Of a stretch of DNA of 64,000 bases, positions 1 to 13,200 are shown one piece after another. Location: positions 4,898,001-4,962,000 of the forward strand of contig JBAIAC010000054.1 of the NCBI GenBank assembly GCA_037349315.1. The letters run 5' to 3'. The notes below the pieces were generated by a model, which was given only the letters and a program-made list of their open reading frames with translations, had not been told where the DNA came from and made no database searches. Source of the DNA: Chelydra serpentina (Eukaryota > Chordata > Testudines > Chelydridae). The position numbers and the translations under genes are program-made. Each line of letters opens with the position of its first letter. Position 1 is the stretch's first letter.

Positions 1-741
1 GCAGATCGGAGGTGAGCTGGGGTGTGGGGGGGGGCCGCAGGGAGGGCTGCAGGATGTAACCCTCGGGGGGGGGGGGTTTCAGAGGAACTGCTCCCTGCCC
101 CAGCTCACCACCGCTTCCTCCCCCAAGCGCACCGCCACTCCGCTTCTCCCTCCTCCCTCCCAGACTTGCTGCGCGTGAAACAGCTGATTCGCGGTAAGCC
201 TGGGAGGGAGGGGAGAGAAGCAGGAGGCAGGGGCGTGCTCGGGGGAGGAGGCGGAGGTGAACTGGGCGGGGGGACCGGCGGGGAGCTGCCGGTGGGTGCG
301 CTCCACCCACCAATTTTTCCCCGTGGGTGCTCCAGCCCCGGAGCACCCACGGAGTCGGCGCTTATGGCTTCGGGGATTTTGTGTCTAAAACAAAGGAAGA
401 ATGTATTCTCCCGCTTTCAGCTTTAAGGCAAGGGTTAGCCCATAGGCAAAGCAAGGCTGGGGGGAAACTGAGTGAAGATGGCAGTGCCTCTCTTGCCTCT
501 GGTCTGCCTCTGCTCTGCTGAAGGGGAGCGAAGAGCTCAGGGCACAGAGCTGTCTCTCACCTTCCCGCTCTCCATATTTCATTGCCATCTTCTTTCAGAG
601 ACAGGAGGACAGCTCGCCTGGAGAATTCAGTGGGGTGCTGTTTACACAGGAGCCAAGTGGAAGGAAGAAGCGGGCCAGAGCAGAGCTGACGGCCTGTTTC
701 CCAAAATCAATAAACCCAGGCCCTACATGTCCAGGCCCTAA
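1..741 (+). other. Possible terminal exons of an unidentified upstream gene
   Basis: Three pieces look spliced. A donor GGAG|gtgagc follows position 11. A 30-nt candidate exon at 164-193 has a strong pyrimidine tract, cag acceptor and gtaagc donor. A third acceptor (cttctttcag) precedes 599. Joined in one phase they read QIGDLLRVKQLIRE then TGGQLAWRIQW to a stop at 739-741; another phase stops at 687-689. AATAAA is at 709-714. I do not recognise the peptide. NPDC1 is a known neighbour of POU5F3/FUT7 but its C-terminus is not visible. The exons could equally be non-coding RNA or chance. Confidence 0.25.
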
Positions 742-2128
742 CGGTGTTGGCTCAAACCCCATTGCGGCTACTGTAGCAGGGCTCTAGCCAAGGTAGATTT
801 AAAAAAACCCTCGAGGATTTAAAATACGTGTCTAAAAGTCGGATTTTTTCAGTGTAAATTAAATCTAGGTTTATTTATTTGTTGTAATAGTGCAGTTCTT
901 GAGGGCAGAGGAGGCTTCAGCAGGGCACGATTTTACAGCAGCCAAGCTTGATTCCCTTTGACCTGCTTCGCTAGGGCTGGAGAAATGACATGCACTTCCG
1001 GGCCTGCTCCGTGCCGCTGGCTGGGCGGGAGACTGGTTTACTGTCTGTGTTACCGTAGAGTCTAGGAAACCAGCCGTGGACCGGGCCCCCCTTATGCGAG
1101 GCGCTGAGCAGTCAGAGAACAGAGAGAGTTCTTTGCTGCTTGACGGGGCTTGGGCTGGATGGGTTACTCTGCACTCCAAGGCAGGTGAGTTCAGAGAACA
1201 GGAACCATTGAAGTGGCTGTAATTGGTGGGGTGTCCTCATGAGCCCTGCACTGGGTCCTTCACTCACCCTTGTTGACTGACCCAGTGGGGATTAGGGCTG
1301 CATCCCAACAACATCGGGGCTTGTTGCTCCCCACCTTGGAACTTGGGATGCTCGGGGCTCTCCAGTGAATTGCCCTAGTGCAGAGATCAGATTGACCCCT
1401 TCCTCCCACAGAGACTCAAACACCATGTCTCCAGCCCCCTACTGCCACCACAGGCAAACAGCCAAACAGAGCTGCTGTCTGTCCAGCAGTATTTCTGCAT
1501 GCCCATCACCGGGGTCTCTAGGCGCCGTACAGGAGTTATATAAAACACTGGGATTTGCTCCGTCCTGCTCTCTAGTTTGCTAATTGTTGGTTTCGGCTCT
1601 GGCGTATGGAAAGCTTCACTCCGGAGAGGAGCCTAGCTTAGTGTCCATGCGAAGTATAGCTTGTATTTGGATGCGTTTTGAAGTCTCGTTTTGCCAGCAT
1701 CTCCTTGTTTCCGTGTTCTCATCCAGCTGTAGTCACCCATTGTCTCATCTTGCACCCAGGCCTGGCCCTGGAGTGCGTACGGTAAAGCAGGCCCATGTGG
1801 TGCGAAACCGCTAGCCCTTCCTGCGGAGGGAGTCCCTCCCCGGCCCCCTTGCCTGACTTCCTGTGAGCTGAGAGCACCACCACAGATCCTGCCCAAATCA
1901 CTTCGTGCCCCATCACCTCCTCCGTGGGCCGGGGTGGCTTCTTACAGCCTGTGCCCCCCTGCTTCACAGCTTGCTCGCTACTTACTGTTTCCATGCTCCT
2001 TCTGGGAACTACAAGTCCCAGAATGCATTGGTCCTGGGCCAAAAACAATGACAGGGTAGTAAGCCAGGGGCCTGTCCTTAAAGGGCCTAAACTCTGTCGC
2101 AGTGACCTAAAGACTATAGTTCTCTGTT
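742..2128. other. Non-coding stretch, nothing recognised except one motif
   Basis: Unique-looking sequence with short unsupported ORFs. The only item I single out is the ZNF143/THAP11-like site at 2008-2026, listed separately. Confidence 0.4.
2008..2026 (+). promoter_or_regulatory. ZNF143/THAP11-like (SBS) site
   Basis: ACTACAAGTCCCAGAATGC is one base from the core of the vertebrate SBS consensus (ACTACAAYTCCCAGMATGC) bound by ZNF143 and THAP11. It is about 4.7 kb upstream of the POU5F3 start. Such sites normally lie in promoters, and none is evident here. Confidence 0.5.
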
Positions 2129-2222
2129 AGGTCTTGTCTACACTGATGAAATTTACCAAACAATTCCCATCAGTCCACTTGCTCCAGTGGTAGAACTGGT
2201 GGGAGCTTTAGTGTAGACAAGG
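2129..2222. mobile_element. Short palindromic MITE, gtcttgtctacac family
   Basis: Ends are inverted repeats: gtcttgtctacact on the left and agtgtagacaaggc on the right, over 94 bases. Related ends recur at about 28214, 31303, 35834, 49280 and 60570. Confidence 0.55.
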
Positions 2223-3835
2223 CTCCTGCAGCTGGACCCATTTATAACTCTGGGTGGATCAGACTGGCTTTCAGCAGCTTTTGCTCAACAGGCATTTAAA
2301 ATGGATTGGACTAGGGGAGCTGGGGCTTTGCTGTGGTTCTCACTGGTCCAGCCAGCGTGAATTTCAATCCCTCCCCACCTCTGTGAACGCGGCTTGTGGC
2401 CAAGAGTTTCAAAAGCGACTCGGGATTCTGGGTGCCTGGGCCGAGTGCCCAACTCAAGACACTTTTTCAGGGGGCCTGGATTCCAGAGAGGGCCAAGCAC
2501 ACACCCTCTGAAACCAGGCCCTTGCACGGGGGTCACAAGTTCTGAATCGGAATCTGTCCCGGGCAGTCAGCCATTGCTTAGGGGACGAGCAAGGCTCCCC
2601 CATCCCTATCTCGTGCGACTCTTTGCATTCCATGTTGCTAAGTCTCTCACCTTCCTATGCTGCTGTACGTTTCCCCTGTCTGAGTCGGGCTCGGTGGAGC
2701 CATTCCTTTGGTCGGCGCCTTTTGTGTACTCCTCCAGCTGCTCTTCATCTCAAGGTGGATACCAAAAATCTTGGCCTGGTGTCCAAGTGCAAGGGCTTTA
2801 AGATGCAGTGGGGTGGGTGAGGGCATTTTACCAAAGCGGGTCACCATTGCTGCCAATTAAATTCTGTTGGGCTTATCCTAGCAAAACTCCCATGGGTGTC
2901 AGCGGGTCTTTGGCTCGCTTAAGAACTTGGCCTGGTATTAAAAGGTGGGGTAGGTTTGCAGCCAAATGCAGAATTCCACCTGCCGCAGCACGTCCGCAGC
3001 GCCCAGCGCTGGCGTGTGCATTGCCTTAGGGCAAGTGCTCCTGTAAGACACAATAAATGTCTTGGCTAAACTGGAACTTGCAGCTTGTAACGGCATCTTC
3101 TCCAAGAGGGTCAGCTGAACGGAGCTGCTCCAGCCACACAATGACCCCTGTGACAATGAGGGAAACACCTTCCCTGCCCCAAGAGAATCACTGCATTGAA
3201 ATGGAGAGAGGAACCCCACTGACCCACTCCGTCCCCCCCAGGGAAAACATTGCTCACCACAATGGGCAGCCCTTCTCCAAGGAGCCGGTTCAAAGTCAAC
3301 GGCTCCCCTTCCGCCTGGTGCTGTATATGAAAGGGGACCTGGAATGTGCCGGAGCTGCTTCCAGCCAGGATGGCTTGATGTGCTTCCTGGGGGGATGGCG
3401 TGAAAGAGCAGGTTGGGGGAAGGAGGAGGGGGGCCAGGCCGCAGAACAATAAATCAAAGGCAAGAGGGCGATTGTGGAGCTGAAGGATCTTCTAAAAATG
3501 TCCTGTCCCCAGCTGGAGCCTGGGAGGAGCAGAGGAGAATCACTTGCGGTTGGAATCCTGCAGTGTCACTTCCTCATAGATCAGACCCCTGAGTGCAGGG
3601 CAGGGATTTGGCAAAGGTGGCTCAGCCAGGCTGCGTAGACATTGCAGCACCTTCCTGTGGGGTTGGAGTTAGGGGGTGCTGGGGTTTTCTTTCAGGCCCA
3701 TTCCTGGTTCAGACATTTTCCAGAGCCCAGACAGTGCAGTCCAAGGCCAGCAGCTGCATTCACGGGGCCTGGGTCTAGGCCTTTAAATTTAAATGGATCG
3801 ATGCAGCATAGGCCAGGGAGACTAGAAAGAAAAGA
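2223..3835. other. Non-coding stretch, nothing clear
   Basis: Short ORFs on both strands overlap one another without splice structure or recognisable domains. I see no gene or repeat I can name. Confidence 0.4.
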
Positions 3836-4018
3836 GGGAGGGATAGCTCAGTGGTTTGAGCTTTGGCCTGCTAAACCCTGGGTTGTGAGTTCAATCCTTG
3901 AGGGGCCATTTAGGGATCTGGGGCAAAAATCTGTGAGGGGACAGTATTTGGTCCTGCTAGTGAAGGCAAGGGACTGGACTCAACGACCTTTCAAGGTCCT
4001 TCCAGTTCTCTAGGATAG
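3836..4018 (+). mobile_element. tRNA-derived turtle SINE (diverged copy)
   Basis: The head has an A box in ggatagctcagtggtttga (from 3841) and a B box gagttcaatcc (3887-3897). The tail has the CR1-like ctcaacgacctttcaaggtccttcc. It is more diverged than the copies at 47250 and 48681. Confidence 0.85.
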
Positions 4019-5617
4019 GCATATCTCCATATATTACTAACCCCCCATTCCCAACCTCTGTGCTCCTCGCAAGATCCCATTATATCCCCCCAGTTTGTTC
4101 ATTTCTCCCACTCTGTGTAATTTAGGCAAGAGTCCTGTGGAAAAATAGCATGTGCTCATGTAACGAGTTACTTTCCTAATACACAAAGGCGCTCCACTCA
4201 AATTATACAGGCAGTTAATTGTGGCATTTCTGAATGCTCCAGTGCCTGACTTTGCAAGTGTAATGGTCTTGTAATGTCTGATTGTTTTTGTATGCAGTGC
4301 AGCCTTTATATTACCATGGTACCAACCCGATTGGGGCCTACGGCACTAGGCACTATACAGATTATATATCAGAGCTCCCCAAGGAGCTCCCAGTCTGAAC
4401 ACTGGGTAAAATCCTCTAGCCCCACTGAAGTTGACTGGAATTTTGCTGGTGATGGTGGGAGGGCCAGGATCCCAGCCTGTGTTTGATGTTTTTGCAATTT
4501 GGGGGCAGATTTAGGGCGTTTTCTTCCTGAGGTGCTGAGCACCGTGCAGAGCCCATTGACCTCAACTGGAGTAAGGGTTCTCAGCACTTCTTTAGAGCGA
4601 CTCCAGGCCGCTTGCAGCCCCCCAGCAATAATCCAAAGCAAGTGCTGTATTATAAATCAGTGACAGCCACCCCTCCAATCAGAGCCGGCTGGCCCTCTGT
4701 CCCAAACACAAAGGAAAGAAGCTTTTCAGACTTATCTCTTTGGCATATCTCTGTGTGAGAGGCTGGAAACAGCAGTTATCAACCAGCCAAGTTAATCAAT
4801 AGGTGAAGTCTCTGGGAGCAGAGTGGGTCCAGGCAAGCGCCATGTTGCTGGAGTTGCCCTGCTCCCACGTTGCCCAGGCTTCTTCATGCCCGGAGCCTGG
4901 TATCTCCCGTCCCCGCTGCAGGGCCTGTCTGGTGGTGATGGGAGGTATGCACCCAGCCAGGCTCATTACGGAATGCAGTGCAAGGATAATCCTATCAGTT
5001 GCAATCACTATGTTGAAAAGTTACTTTGGGAGCAGAGGGGAGGAGTTTGGGGAAGTGTAATAAACCCAGGCCCAACAGCACCATTGTCAAGTGGCAATCA
5101 CAAATAGCGAACATAGTGACTATCCCATTGTGCAGCAGCTGAGTGTGTGATGGCAATGCTCAGGATTCGTTGTTTAGAGGCCAGAGACCAGTAAAAGAAA
5201 ACAAAAGACCCAAGCCCTTCACCATGTTAAGATTAGGATCCCCTGCCTGCAAATACTTCCCTAAACAACCAGGAGACACCAGAGCTCTCTCCAAGGGGCT
5301 CTGATGTTTTGCAGCCATAGCTTGCAAATTCATTAAGCAGGGGACAGGGAAGCAGTGGAGCTGCTAGGAAGGGTGGAGGCCATTAAACATGTGTAGGGTG
5401 CACCCTTCCTTATCTAATCATTTAATCCTGGATCCTCGGGGAGAGCAGGCTGGGGTAGATAGGGCATCTACAAAGCCTGCCTCTGTGCTCCAACACCCTG
5501 TGGTGGATCTCAGCTCACACTCTGCAGCCAGGGGAGAGGAAGCCCGTCAGACAGATTGCTGATTCCATTTTCCACATGGGAACAAAGGGGGCTGATCTGC
5601 TATTGCAGTTTATGGTC
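4019..5617. other. Non-coding stretch with old repeat remnants
   Basis: No coding signal. The part at 4130-4290 (gtggaaaaatagcat and following) weakly resembles 48915-49060, suggesting shared descent from an old dispersed repeat. Confidence 0.35.
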
Positions 5618-6030
5618 CGTCTAGCCCTGTAACCCGTCTGAGAGTGGCCAGCACCAGCTGCTTCAGAAGAAGGCTCCAAAGACCCCACGGGGGCCAGTAA
5701 TGGAATAACCGTCCTTAGGGTTCTTCCTAACCCCGGTCAGTTCGTGGTCTGTTGCTGTGTGCCCTGAAGGAGGGTTTCAAGGGTTTCAATTTCCTCATAT
5801 ATATTTTTAGTCCCTGTGACTGTGATTGTTCACATCCTCCATGTAAAAGCCCTGACTTTTTTTTTTAAATCCTACTAGATTCTAAGCCTGGGTGAAATCT
5901 TGTGGTGTTGAGTTCCACAGGCAAACTAAGGGCTGCACAATAAAATGTTTGACTAGCAGTTGTAAATGTGCTGCCTTTCCTTGTCATCAAATGTGCCCTT
6001 GTCCCTGTGCTAGGAGAGAGGGTGACTCTC
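5618..6030 (-). mobile_element. CR1 LINE 3' fragment
   Basis: Minus-strand CR1 3' end. It carries the familiar gagagtggccagcaccagctg and gttgagttccacaggc segments. It is truncated and has no ORF. Confidence 0.7.
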
Positions 6031-6434
6031 AGCTCCCTCGACCCTTGCTATATGCCACTCATTGCAAACCCAGTGCATGGCAGGGCCAGGGTTTTGCAAC
6101 CTGGCCTCAAACTGCTGAGGGTAACTGACCATCCCAATGGGTTTGCAGTTGTAATGTCCCCAACTGGAGTCCAACCCACGTGCAACCGGTTTATTGCTCT
6201 GGATCTCGGGGAGCGAACCGAGCAGAATAATTCCCACCCCCAATACATCATGCAGCTTGCGGGCGTTTTCATTTCCCTTCTCGCTGGATGCCCTCGCCAA
6301 ACCCCGGGGAAGCTAGAGAGGTGGGGAGGGCAAAGGGCGGGGGGAATCCGCGGAGTCTGAAGCTATTTCTAATCAAGGTGGTTGCAAGATGCTCTTCCCC
6401 ACCCCCACCAAAGAATCAAGTTCATTTACAACCT

Positions 6435-6709
6435 ATTGGTGTCAATTGTCTTAAAGGGGCCAATAGCGGAGCAGGGGCAATTAACATCCCAGCCCCCGCG
6501 GGGGCCGGGAGCCCCTTGGCCGGCCGAGGCGCTCAGTCGGGTCGCCGCGGTATGGAGGGGCCTGGCCGTGGCCCGCTCCGGCCGTGAACATGCCGAGCCG
6601 CGGGGGACCCCTGGCCCTTGCCTAGGGCTGATCGCCGCCGGGACCCGGTGCCCCCCATGGCGCCTTAGGGGCTGCGATCCTGCCAGCGCCGGGCGGCCTG
6701 GGGGCGACC
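6435..6709 (+). promoter_or_regulatory. POU5F3 proximal promoter region at 5' edge of CpG island
   Basis: GC content and CpG density rise sharply from about 6450 and stay high through exon 1 to about 7330. A forward CCAAT box is at 6460-6464 and an inverted one (ATTGG) at 6435-6439, 245-275 bases before the ATG. No canonical TATA box is seen. The transcription start is not defined by sequence alone. Confidence 0.5.
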
Positions 6710-7279
6710 ATGTTCAGCCGCGGGGCCGGGACCCCGCAGGAGGCGAGCGGCCCGTCCGGCAAATGCAGCTACGGCAGCGTCCCCCCGCCGCCGCCTTTCT
6801 TCCCCTTCCCGGCGGTGAAAGCGGAGTACGAGCCCCCCGAGCTCCAGGCGGGGGAGGCCAAGGCCTGGGGCCCTTTCCCCGGCCCCGAGCCCTGCCACCA
6901 GCCGGGCATGGCTGGGGGGGCGCCGGGCCCCCAGCTCCTGGAGAGCGGGCAGCCCCCGACGGAAGAGCCCGGCCAGGAGACGGGGCGCAAAGGCGGCTGC
7001 CCAGAAGCGAACTGCGCCCTCCTGCCCGCGGGGCCCTGCTACGCCCACCCCTGGAGCAGCCCCTTCTGGCCCGCCTTGGCCGGGCACGGCTCGGCGGCGT
7101 CCCGCGGCCCGCTCCCCGGCCACACGTTCCCCGGGCTCGGGGTTTGCCCCGGGGCCCAGCACGCCGTCTGCCCCGGCGACCCGCACCAGCCCCCCAGCGG
7201 CCTCTCCAGCCTGGGCAGCAGCGGCAGCTCCAGCGGGGCGGCTAGCGAGGGAGGCCAGTCCAGTGAGAGCGGGGACGAG
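6710..7279 (+). CDS. POU5F3: POU5F3 coding exon 1 (residues 1-190)
   Basis: Encodes the N-terminal transactivation region. It has a Pro/Phe run (25-35), an aromatic patch [10 protein letters not shown] (114-123) and a Ser/Gly/Glu-rich tail ending SSESGDE before the donor gag|gtaagg at 7279/7280. It ends in phase 0. The exon lies inside a CpG-rich island, so other frames on both strands are also long and open; they are shadows. Confidence 0.93.
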
Positions 7280-10200
7280 GTAAGGACCGCAGCCCTGCAG
7301 CCCCTTCTCCGCTCGGACCCGTGTCCCCCCCGTCTCACCCCTTTCCGCTTTGCGTTTTCTCAAGCAATTTCCCCCCAATCCCCCAGCTTTTACTAAGGGG
7401 GAGGGGGGTGCCCACGTGTTTATCCCTCTCGCTGATGCTTTGGGGGTGACCTTGTCCCCCCCATTCCCCGACAGCCCCGCTGCTCTGTAGCTGCGCATCT
7501 CTCCTGCCGCAGCCTCCTTGGACAGCAGCTTCCTAGCGGGGGTGGCTGGGAAGGACGGGTCGGTTTCTCCAAAGAGATCGATCTACAAGGGGCCAAACAG
7601 GCTGCTCTGAACAGACGGGTGTGTCTGCTGGCTTGTGTTCCCTGGAGGTGGGATCCGGACTAAAAGCTCTGTCTGCCTTTTAAATGCAATGGGCCAGATC
7701 CCTGTCTGGTATGTAAATCAGAGCTCGTGGTAAAGATCTGACTTTGTGTGTTGTGTGTCTAGACCTATATGTCCCCTTTTAAAAAGCACCAGGATGCGTC
7801 AGGCTGATTGATATTCTTTTATCCAGACTCTCAGCTGCAGTTTGACTTCCCCCCCAAAATGAAGTGGCAATTGCCCTGTCATGCCAGGGTAGAGATTTAA
7901 ACTTCTCTTTGTCTCACTCCAAATAATCATCATTCTGGTGTCCCCATCTGTAAAATGGGGTGAATGAAACCGAGCTCCGGTGGGAAACCTTTTGAGATCT
8001 GATTAAATCTGCTCTGTAAGAGCTGGGAGTCAATCTGCTCTGTAAGAGCTGGGAGTTAGTACAGAGGGACATGGTGTGAGCCAGCAGGGTACAGGATTGT
8101 TTGATGGGGTGATTTAAAGACCAGCTGAGAGGCCCAGGGACAGCAGGGAAAAAGGAAGGATGGCGTTGCAAGGGGGTTAAGTTACAACACGGTTGCACTT
8201 TGTAGAGTAAATGGGGGTTTAGCTACATTCCCAAATCATGCTAGAGCTTCCCTACCTCTGCCTAGGCCTCCGCCATCAATTGCTGCACATCTTTTTGCTT
8301 TTCTCTGTATTTTCCTTTCCATTTTTAATTCTTATTTCCCCTCCTCTGCTTCTCCAGGAGCTCCCAGTTGTCAGCGCCACCCCGCTTTCCAGGGGACCAT
8401 TAGGATAATCTGGTCTGACCTCCTGCATAACTCATCCCGGGATGTCTGCAGGGAAGAGGTTACAGCAGTGGGCACCAAGGAGACTGGGCCTACCAGACCC
8501 ACCCAGGCACATGCCCAGCAGGGCTTGAGTCTAACCCCTTTAACCTCGCTAGCCTCATGGTTCTGATCTCTCTCCCTCTTTCCTCCACTCTCCACCAGGG
8601 ACCCAACCTTACCTCTCCCGCTCAGTTCAGCCCTTCATCAGGGCTTTGATGACCTTGTCTCTCCTCTGGGGCACCAGCACAGTGACCAGAGCAGGTGGTT
8701 AAAAGTGGCCTATGGTGCTTAATAGTTGGGTGAGTGGATGCTGGGCTGGCTGGATGTTCTTAGAATCATAGAATCTCAGGGTTGGAAGGGACCTTAGGAG
8801 GTCATCTAGTCCAACCCCCTGCTCAAAGCAGGACCAATCCCCAATTGTTGCCCCAGATCCCTAAATGGCCCCCTCAAGGATTGAACTCACAACCCTGGGT
8901 TTAGCAGGCCAATGCTCAAACCACTGAGCTATCCCTGCCCCCCTTCTTCAGAGCTGCTGCTGTCTGTGTCAAGTGCAGCCCATCCCAGAGATGGGGCTCA
9001 CACGGTGGCTGGGTCCTCCTCTGTCAGGATGGGGAAGAAGCTGCTTCCGGACTGTTTGGGAATCTAGTAGTAGGTAAAAGTCCAGAGGGATGCCCTAGAG
9101 GGCAGCGTTATGGTGTTTGCCTGTTTCTTACCTTTGTCGCCTCCCATCCTGCCCAGGTTCAGGGTGGAGGTTGAGTTCCTGCTTATGCAACAGTGGAGCT
9201 GTGCAGTGGCTGGGGCCCTGATTGTGTCCCATTGGCGGTGGGGAGTGAGTTTTGCTCTCCAACATGGTTTACTGCATTGAGCACATTGCCAGCAGCGGCA
9301 TCCCCGGTTTGGAGAGGTTTCTGCCCAGCTGCCCCAGTGCTGGGCTCTTTGGGATCCAGAGACCAGCACCACGTGGTTTCTTCCCACCCTTTCAGGGGGG
9401 GCCTCCCATTCTTATTGCCATGTTTGTCCCCCAGGTCTACCAGACATTGGCACCATTGGGCTTTACCTTGGGCTCCCTCTGCTGGTTGTTGATCTTCACT
9501 CTGTTTGATAGTTCAGGTTTCTCTGGGGGCGGCCTATGCTTCTGTCAGGTCTGTGCACTCCTCCTCTGTGCATGCAGCCGCTCCATGACAATTATCATCA
9601 TCATTTACTAAGTAGAATTTTAAAAATCCAGGTATTTAGCGTGTGCAGGCCAGCTCCCTCCAGATTGTAATAATTTAAACTTTGGTCAAATTCCTGACTC
9701 ACAGGTAGATTAAGCTAAATCAGTTGAAGCCAGACTTAAGCGTGTGAATAGATTTAAGCGTGTCCATCCTGCTGTTTGCACCACGTTAACTAAATCCATC
9801 AGAAAACCTGCTTTTAGTGGAAACTGGTGCAAACTTGTGTGTGGAGAAGCTCTACCATGCTTGGCAGATCTTCCAGAACGGCCAGGGAAAATCAGAATTG
9901 ACATTCCTGATAGTTCTAAGGGGAAAAACAAGAACGTAAATAATAAACACACTTTTCTGGATTTTTTTATGATGGACAAAAATTTTAAAGGGCACAGCCC
10001 TGGGTTTGTTTTTTTTGTTAACTGCTGATAGTACCAGTCTCTCATTGGGACCTCAGTTGGCGGGAGTGACTGTATTTGTAAAAACTGCCCACGGCTCAGA
10101 AAGGCTATGAACTCATTAATTAAACCTGTTTCATAAACTGTCCCACGACAGTTCCAGGTGGGGAGAAGGGCGGCTCTGAAAACCTGTGTGTGCATTTAGT

Positions 10201-13200
10201 GTGTGTGTAGATGGCAGCTCTCTGTGCAAACCTAGGGTGCTCTGAGTCTCCTGCCCTGGACCTTGTGTTGAGACTTACACCTGGGCAACACGGGTGTAAC
10301 AAGCCATCATTCAATATCTTTTGTTCAATATCTTCATTCATGATCTGGAGGATGGTGTGGACTGCACCCTCAGCAAGTTTGCAGATCACACTAAACTGGG
10401 AGGAGTGGTAGATGCGCTTGGGGGTAGGGATAGGATACAGAGGGACCTAGACAAATTAGAAGCTTGGGCCAAAAGTAATCTGATAAGGTTCAACAAGGAC
10501 AAGTACAGAGTCCTGCACTTAGGACAGAAGAATCCCATGCACTGCTACAGACCAGGGACGGAGTGGCTAAGCAGCAGTTCTGCAGAAAAGGACCTAGGGG
10601 TTACAGTGGACGAGAAGCTGGATATGAGTCAACAGTGTGCCCTTGTTGCCAAGAAGGCTAACGGCATTTTGGGCTGTATAAGTAGGAGCATTGCCAGCAG
10701 ATCAAGGGATGTGATCATTCTCCTCTATTTGGCATTGGTGAGGCCTCATCTGAAGTAGTGTCCAGTTTTGGGCCCCACACTACAAGAAGGATGTGGAAAA
10801 ATTGGAAAGAGTCCAGCGGAGGGCAACAAAAATTATTAGGGGGCTGGAGCACATGACTTGTGAGGCGAGGCTGAGGGAACTGGGATTATTTAGTCTGCAG
10901 AAGAAGAATGAGGGGGGATTTGATAGCTGCTTTCAACTACCTGAAAGGGGTTCCAAAGAGGATGGATCTAGGCTGTTCTCAGTGGTGGCAGATGACAGAA
11001 CAAGGAGTAATGGTCTCAAGTTGCAGTGGGGGAGGTCTAGGTTGGATATTAGAAAAACTATTTCACTAGGAGGGTGGTGAAGCACTGGAATGGGTTACCT
11101 AGGGAGGTGGTGGAATCTCCTTCCGAGAGGTTTTTAAGGTCAGGCTTGACAAAGCCCTGGCTGGGATGATCTAGTTGGGCATTGGTCCTGCTTTAGTCCA
11201 ACCCCTGCTCAGATACCTCCTGAGATTGGAGGATTCTAGGATCACTCAGGTTGCCTCGCTCTTTGTACCCCTCTGCACAGGTGTCGATGATGAGGCGAGG
11301 TGCAGGAAACTGGGCCCATGACTCCGTCTTAAATCACAGCTTGGCAGCTGCTGCCATCCTGCAAGTTGTGCCGAGCGGGCAGGGGAGCTGATTGAATGGT
11401 GGCTCTGCACCGTCTCGTAGCAAAAGCTTTGCTGCTCTGGGTGCTGGGTTGGTTGCAGCCCATCTCTCTCGCAGTGTGAACTCCCAGTGGCCTACATGTG
11501 TTGTGCCTTTGTGTTTTTGTTTTGTTTTTAAAAGGGGGTTTGATCCTTTTTTGCTTTGTTGGGCAGTTGGGCCCAGAGCTTCACCCATTGGTGTAGGAAT
11601 TCCCAGTGGCTGTGTCCCCACAGGACACTCTGACATAGCGCTGTCTATACCGGGAGTTCAGTTGCTGTAACTGCATTAAAATCCACACCCCGAGCGAGGT
11701 AGTTCCACTCACCTAAGCTGGTAATGTAGACAACGTCTCAGGCTCTGTCTCAGTTCCCCCTGTATAAAATAGCCCTTCCCCAGCAGTTTGGGGAGGATTG
11801 AGACATTAAATATTACCAGGTGCTCAGACACTCCAGAGATGGTGGCCAGATAGTGTCAGCGATGCCAAGTGATTTCATCTTCCCAGTGCATTAACCACAC
11901 TACTTGAATTTACTTTATACAGACAGGCCAAAATGGTTAGGTCCATCAAATCCTGAAGGTGGGATTTTCAACAGCGTGGAAGTGACTTCAGAGCGCGAGC
12001 CCTGTTGATTTCACGCTGAAAACCTGAGCGGGGAGGGTAGCCTGGTGAAAGCGTAGATTTGTGGAAGTGCGGTGTGTCGGCAGGTAGTGTTGGCTGCTAT
12101 TTGCAGTTGTGCGTGGGAGTTTGTGGTGTGAGGCCCAGGACTTCTATTTTTACAGCCTGGCTGAGCGTCTCAAGGCTGAAACGGCTCTGTAGAAAAGAAA
12201 ACCTCCGTGTAAAAAAATCTGCCACCCGACTAACAATTAGGAAACTCATTAAACAAGAGCAAACCAACCACGTTAGCCATTTAAGACTATAAAATAGGAA
12301 GGGAGTAAAGAACTAGCAAGACAGTACAAGAAAGGCAACAGCTACACATGAGAAATCTGATTTAAATTAAAAAACTCACCATTTTACGTTATTTTTTTAT
12401 CATGATTTTACCCACCTGGTCTTGGGCAAGTCGCTCCGCTGCCCTCTTGGAAAACGGGGATGGCACTGTCCTGCCTCCCTGCAGGGCAGGGCATGTTACA
12501 GTGCAGCGCTCAGGTACTGTGGTGACTAGGCCATCTCTGGGCGTGGGTGGATTTCTCATCCCTGCTGCAGACTGAGCCTAGGAACGTTATCCCGGCTTGG
12601 GAGGATGTGAGGGGAGGGATATTGCAGGGCGTCAGCACGCCATGAATCTCCATGGACTAGGTGACTTTCCCTCGCACTGATTTCTGGGCGTGTCCGCTCC
12701 CCAGGGAGGAGTGGGAGGCTTTCACTGGGGAGCGTGGGGGTGTCTAAAGGCGGGGGTGTCTGCAGAACTAGAGCTTTCATTTAAAAAAAGTTACTGGCCT
12801 TTCCAAGCTTCCTGTAACAGCTCTGCTAATAACCTCTCAGCGCTGCCCTGTGTCACCCTGCACCGCGCGCCACCCCCCCCATGCTATTCTAGCCCTGAGT
12901 CTCACCAGCCAGACATCATCCCGGGGAGGTGGGAGGTTGTGGCTGATCTTGTTTCCCACCGCAGCGGGACAGGCTAGGGGACGTTCTGCCGTGAAGCGGA
13001 AAGCCAGAGAGCAGCTTGAGGGACGAGCCCGTGCCTCGGATCCCAGCAGAGCGCTTGGTTCAGTGGCGGGCGAAAGTGATTCCTTCTGGGATTGTTTCCC
13101 ATCCCCCGCACTGCAGGACGCTGGTTCGTCCACGCAACCGAACCCCGAGCCCGTTCGCACTCCTCTCCACTGCCGCGAAAGCCGCGGTGGAGCCCGATTG

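Noticed and set aside
6382..7498. Long ORFs overlapping POU5F3 exon 1 on both strands (287 and 277 codons)
   Set aside because: They are other-frame readings of a CpG-rich exon; only the frame starting at 6710 joins to the POU domain exons.
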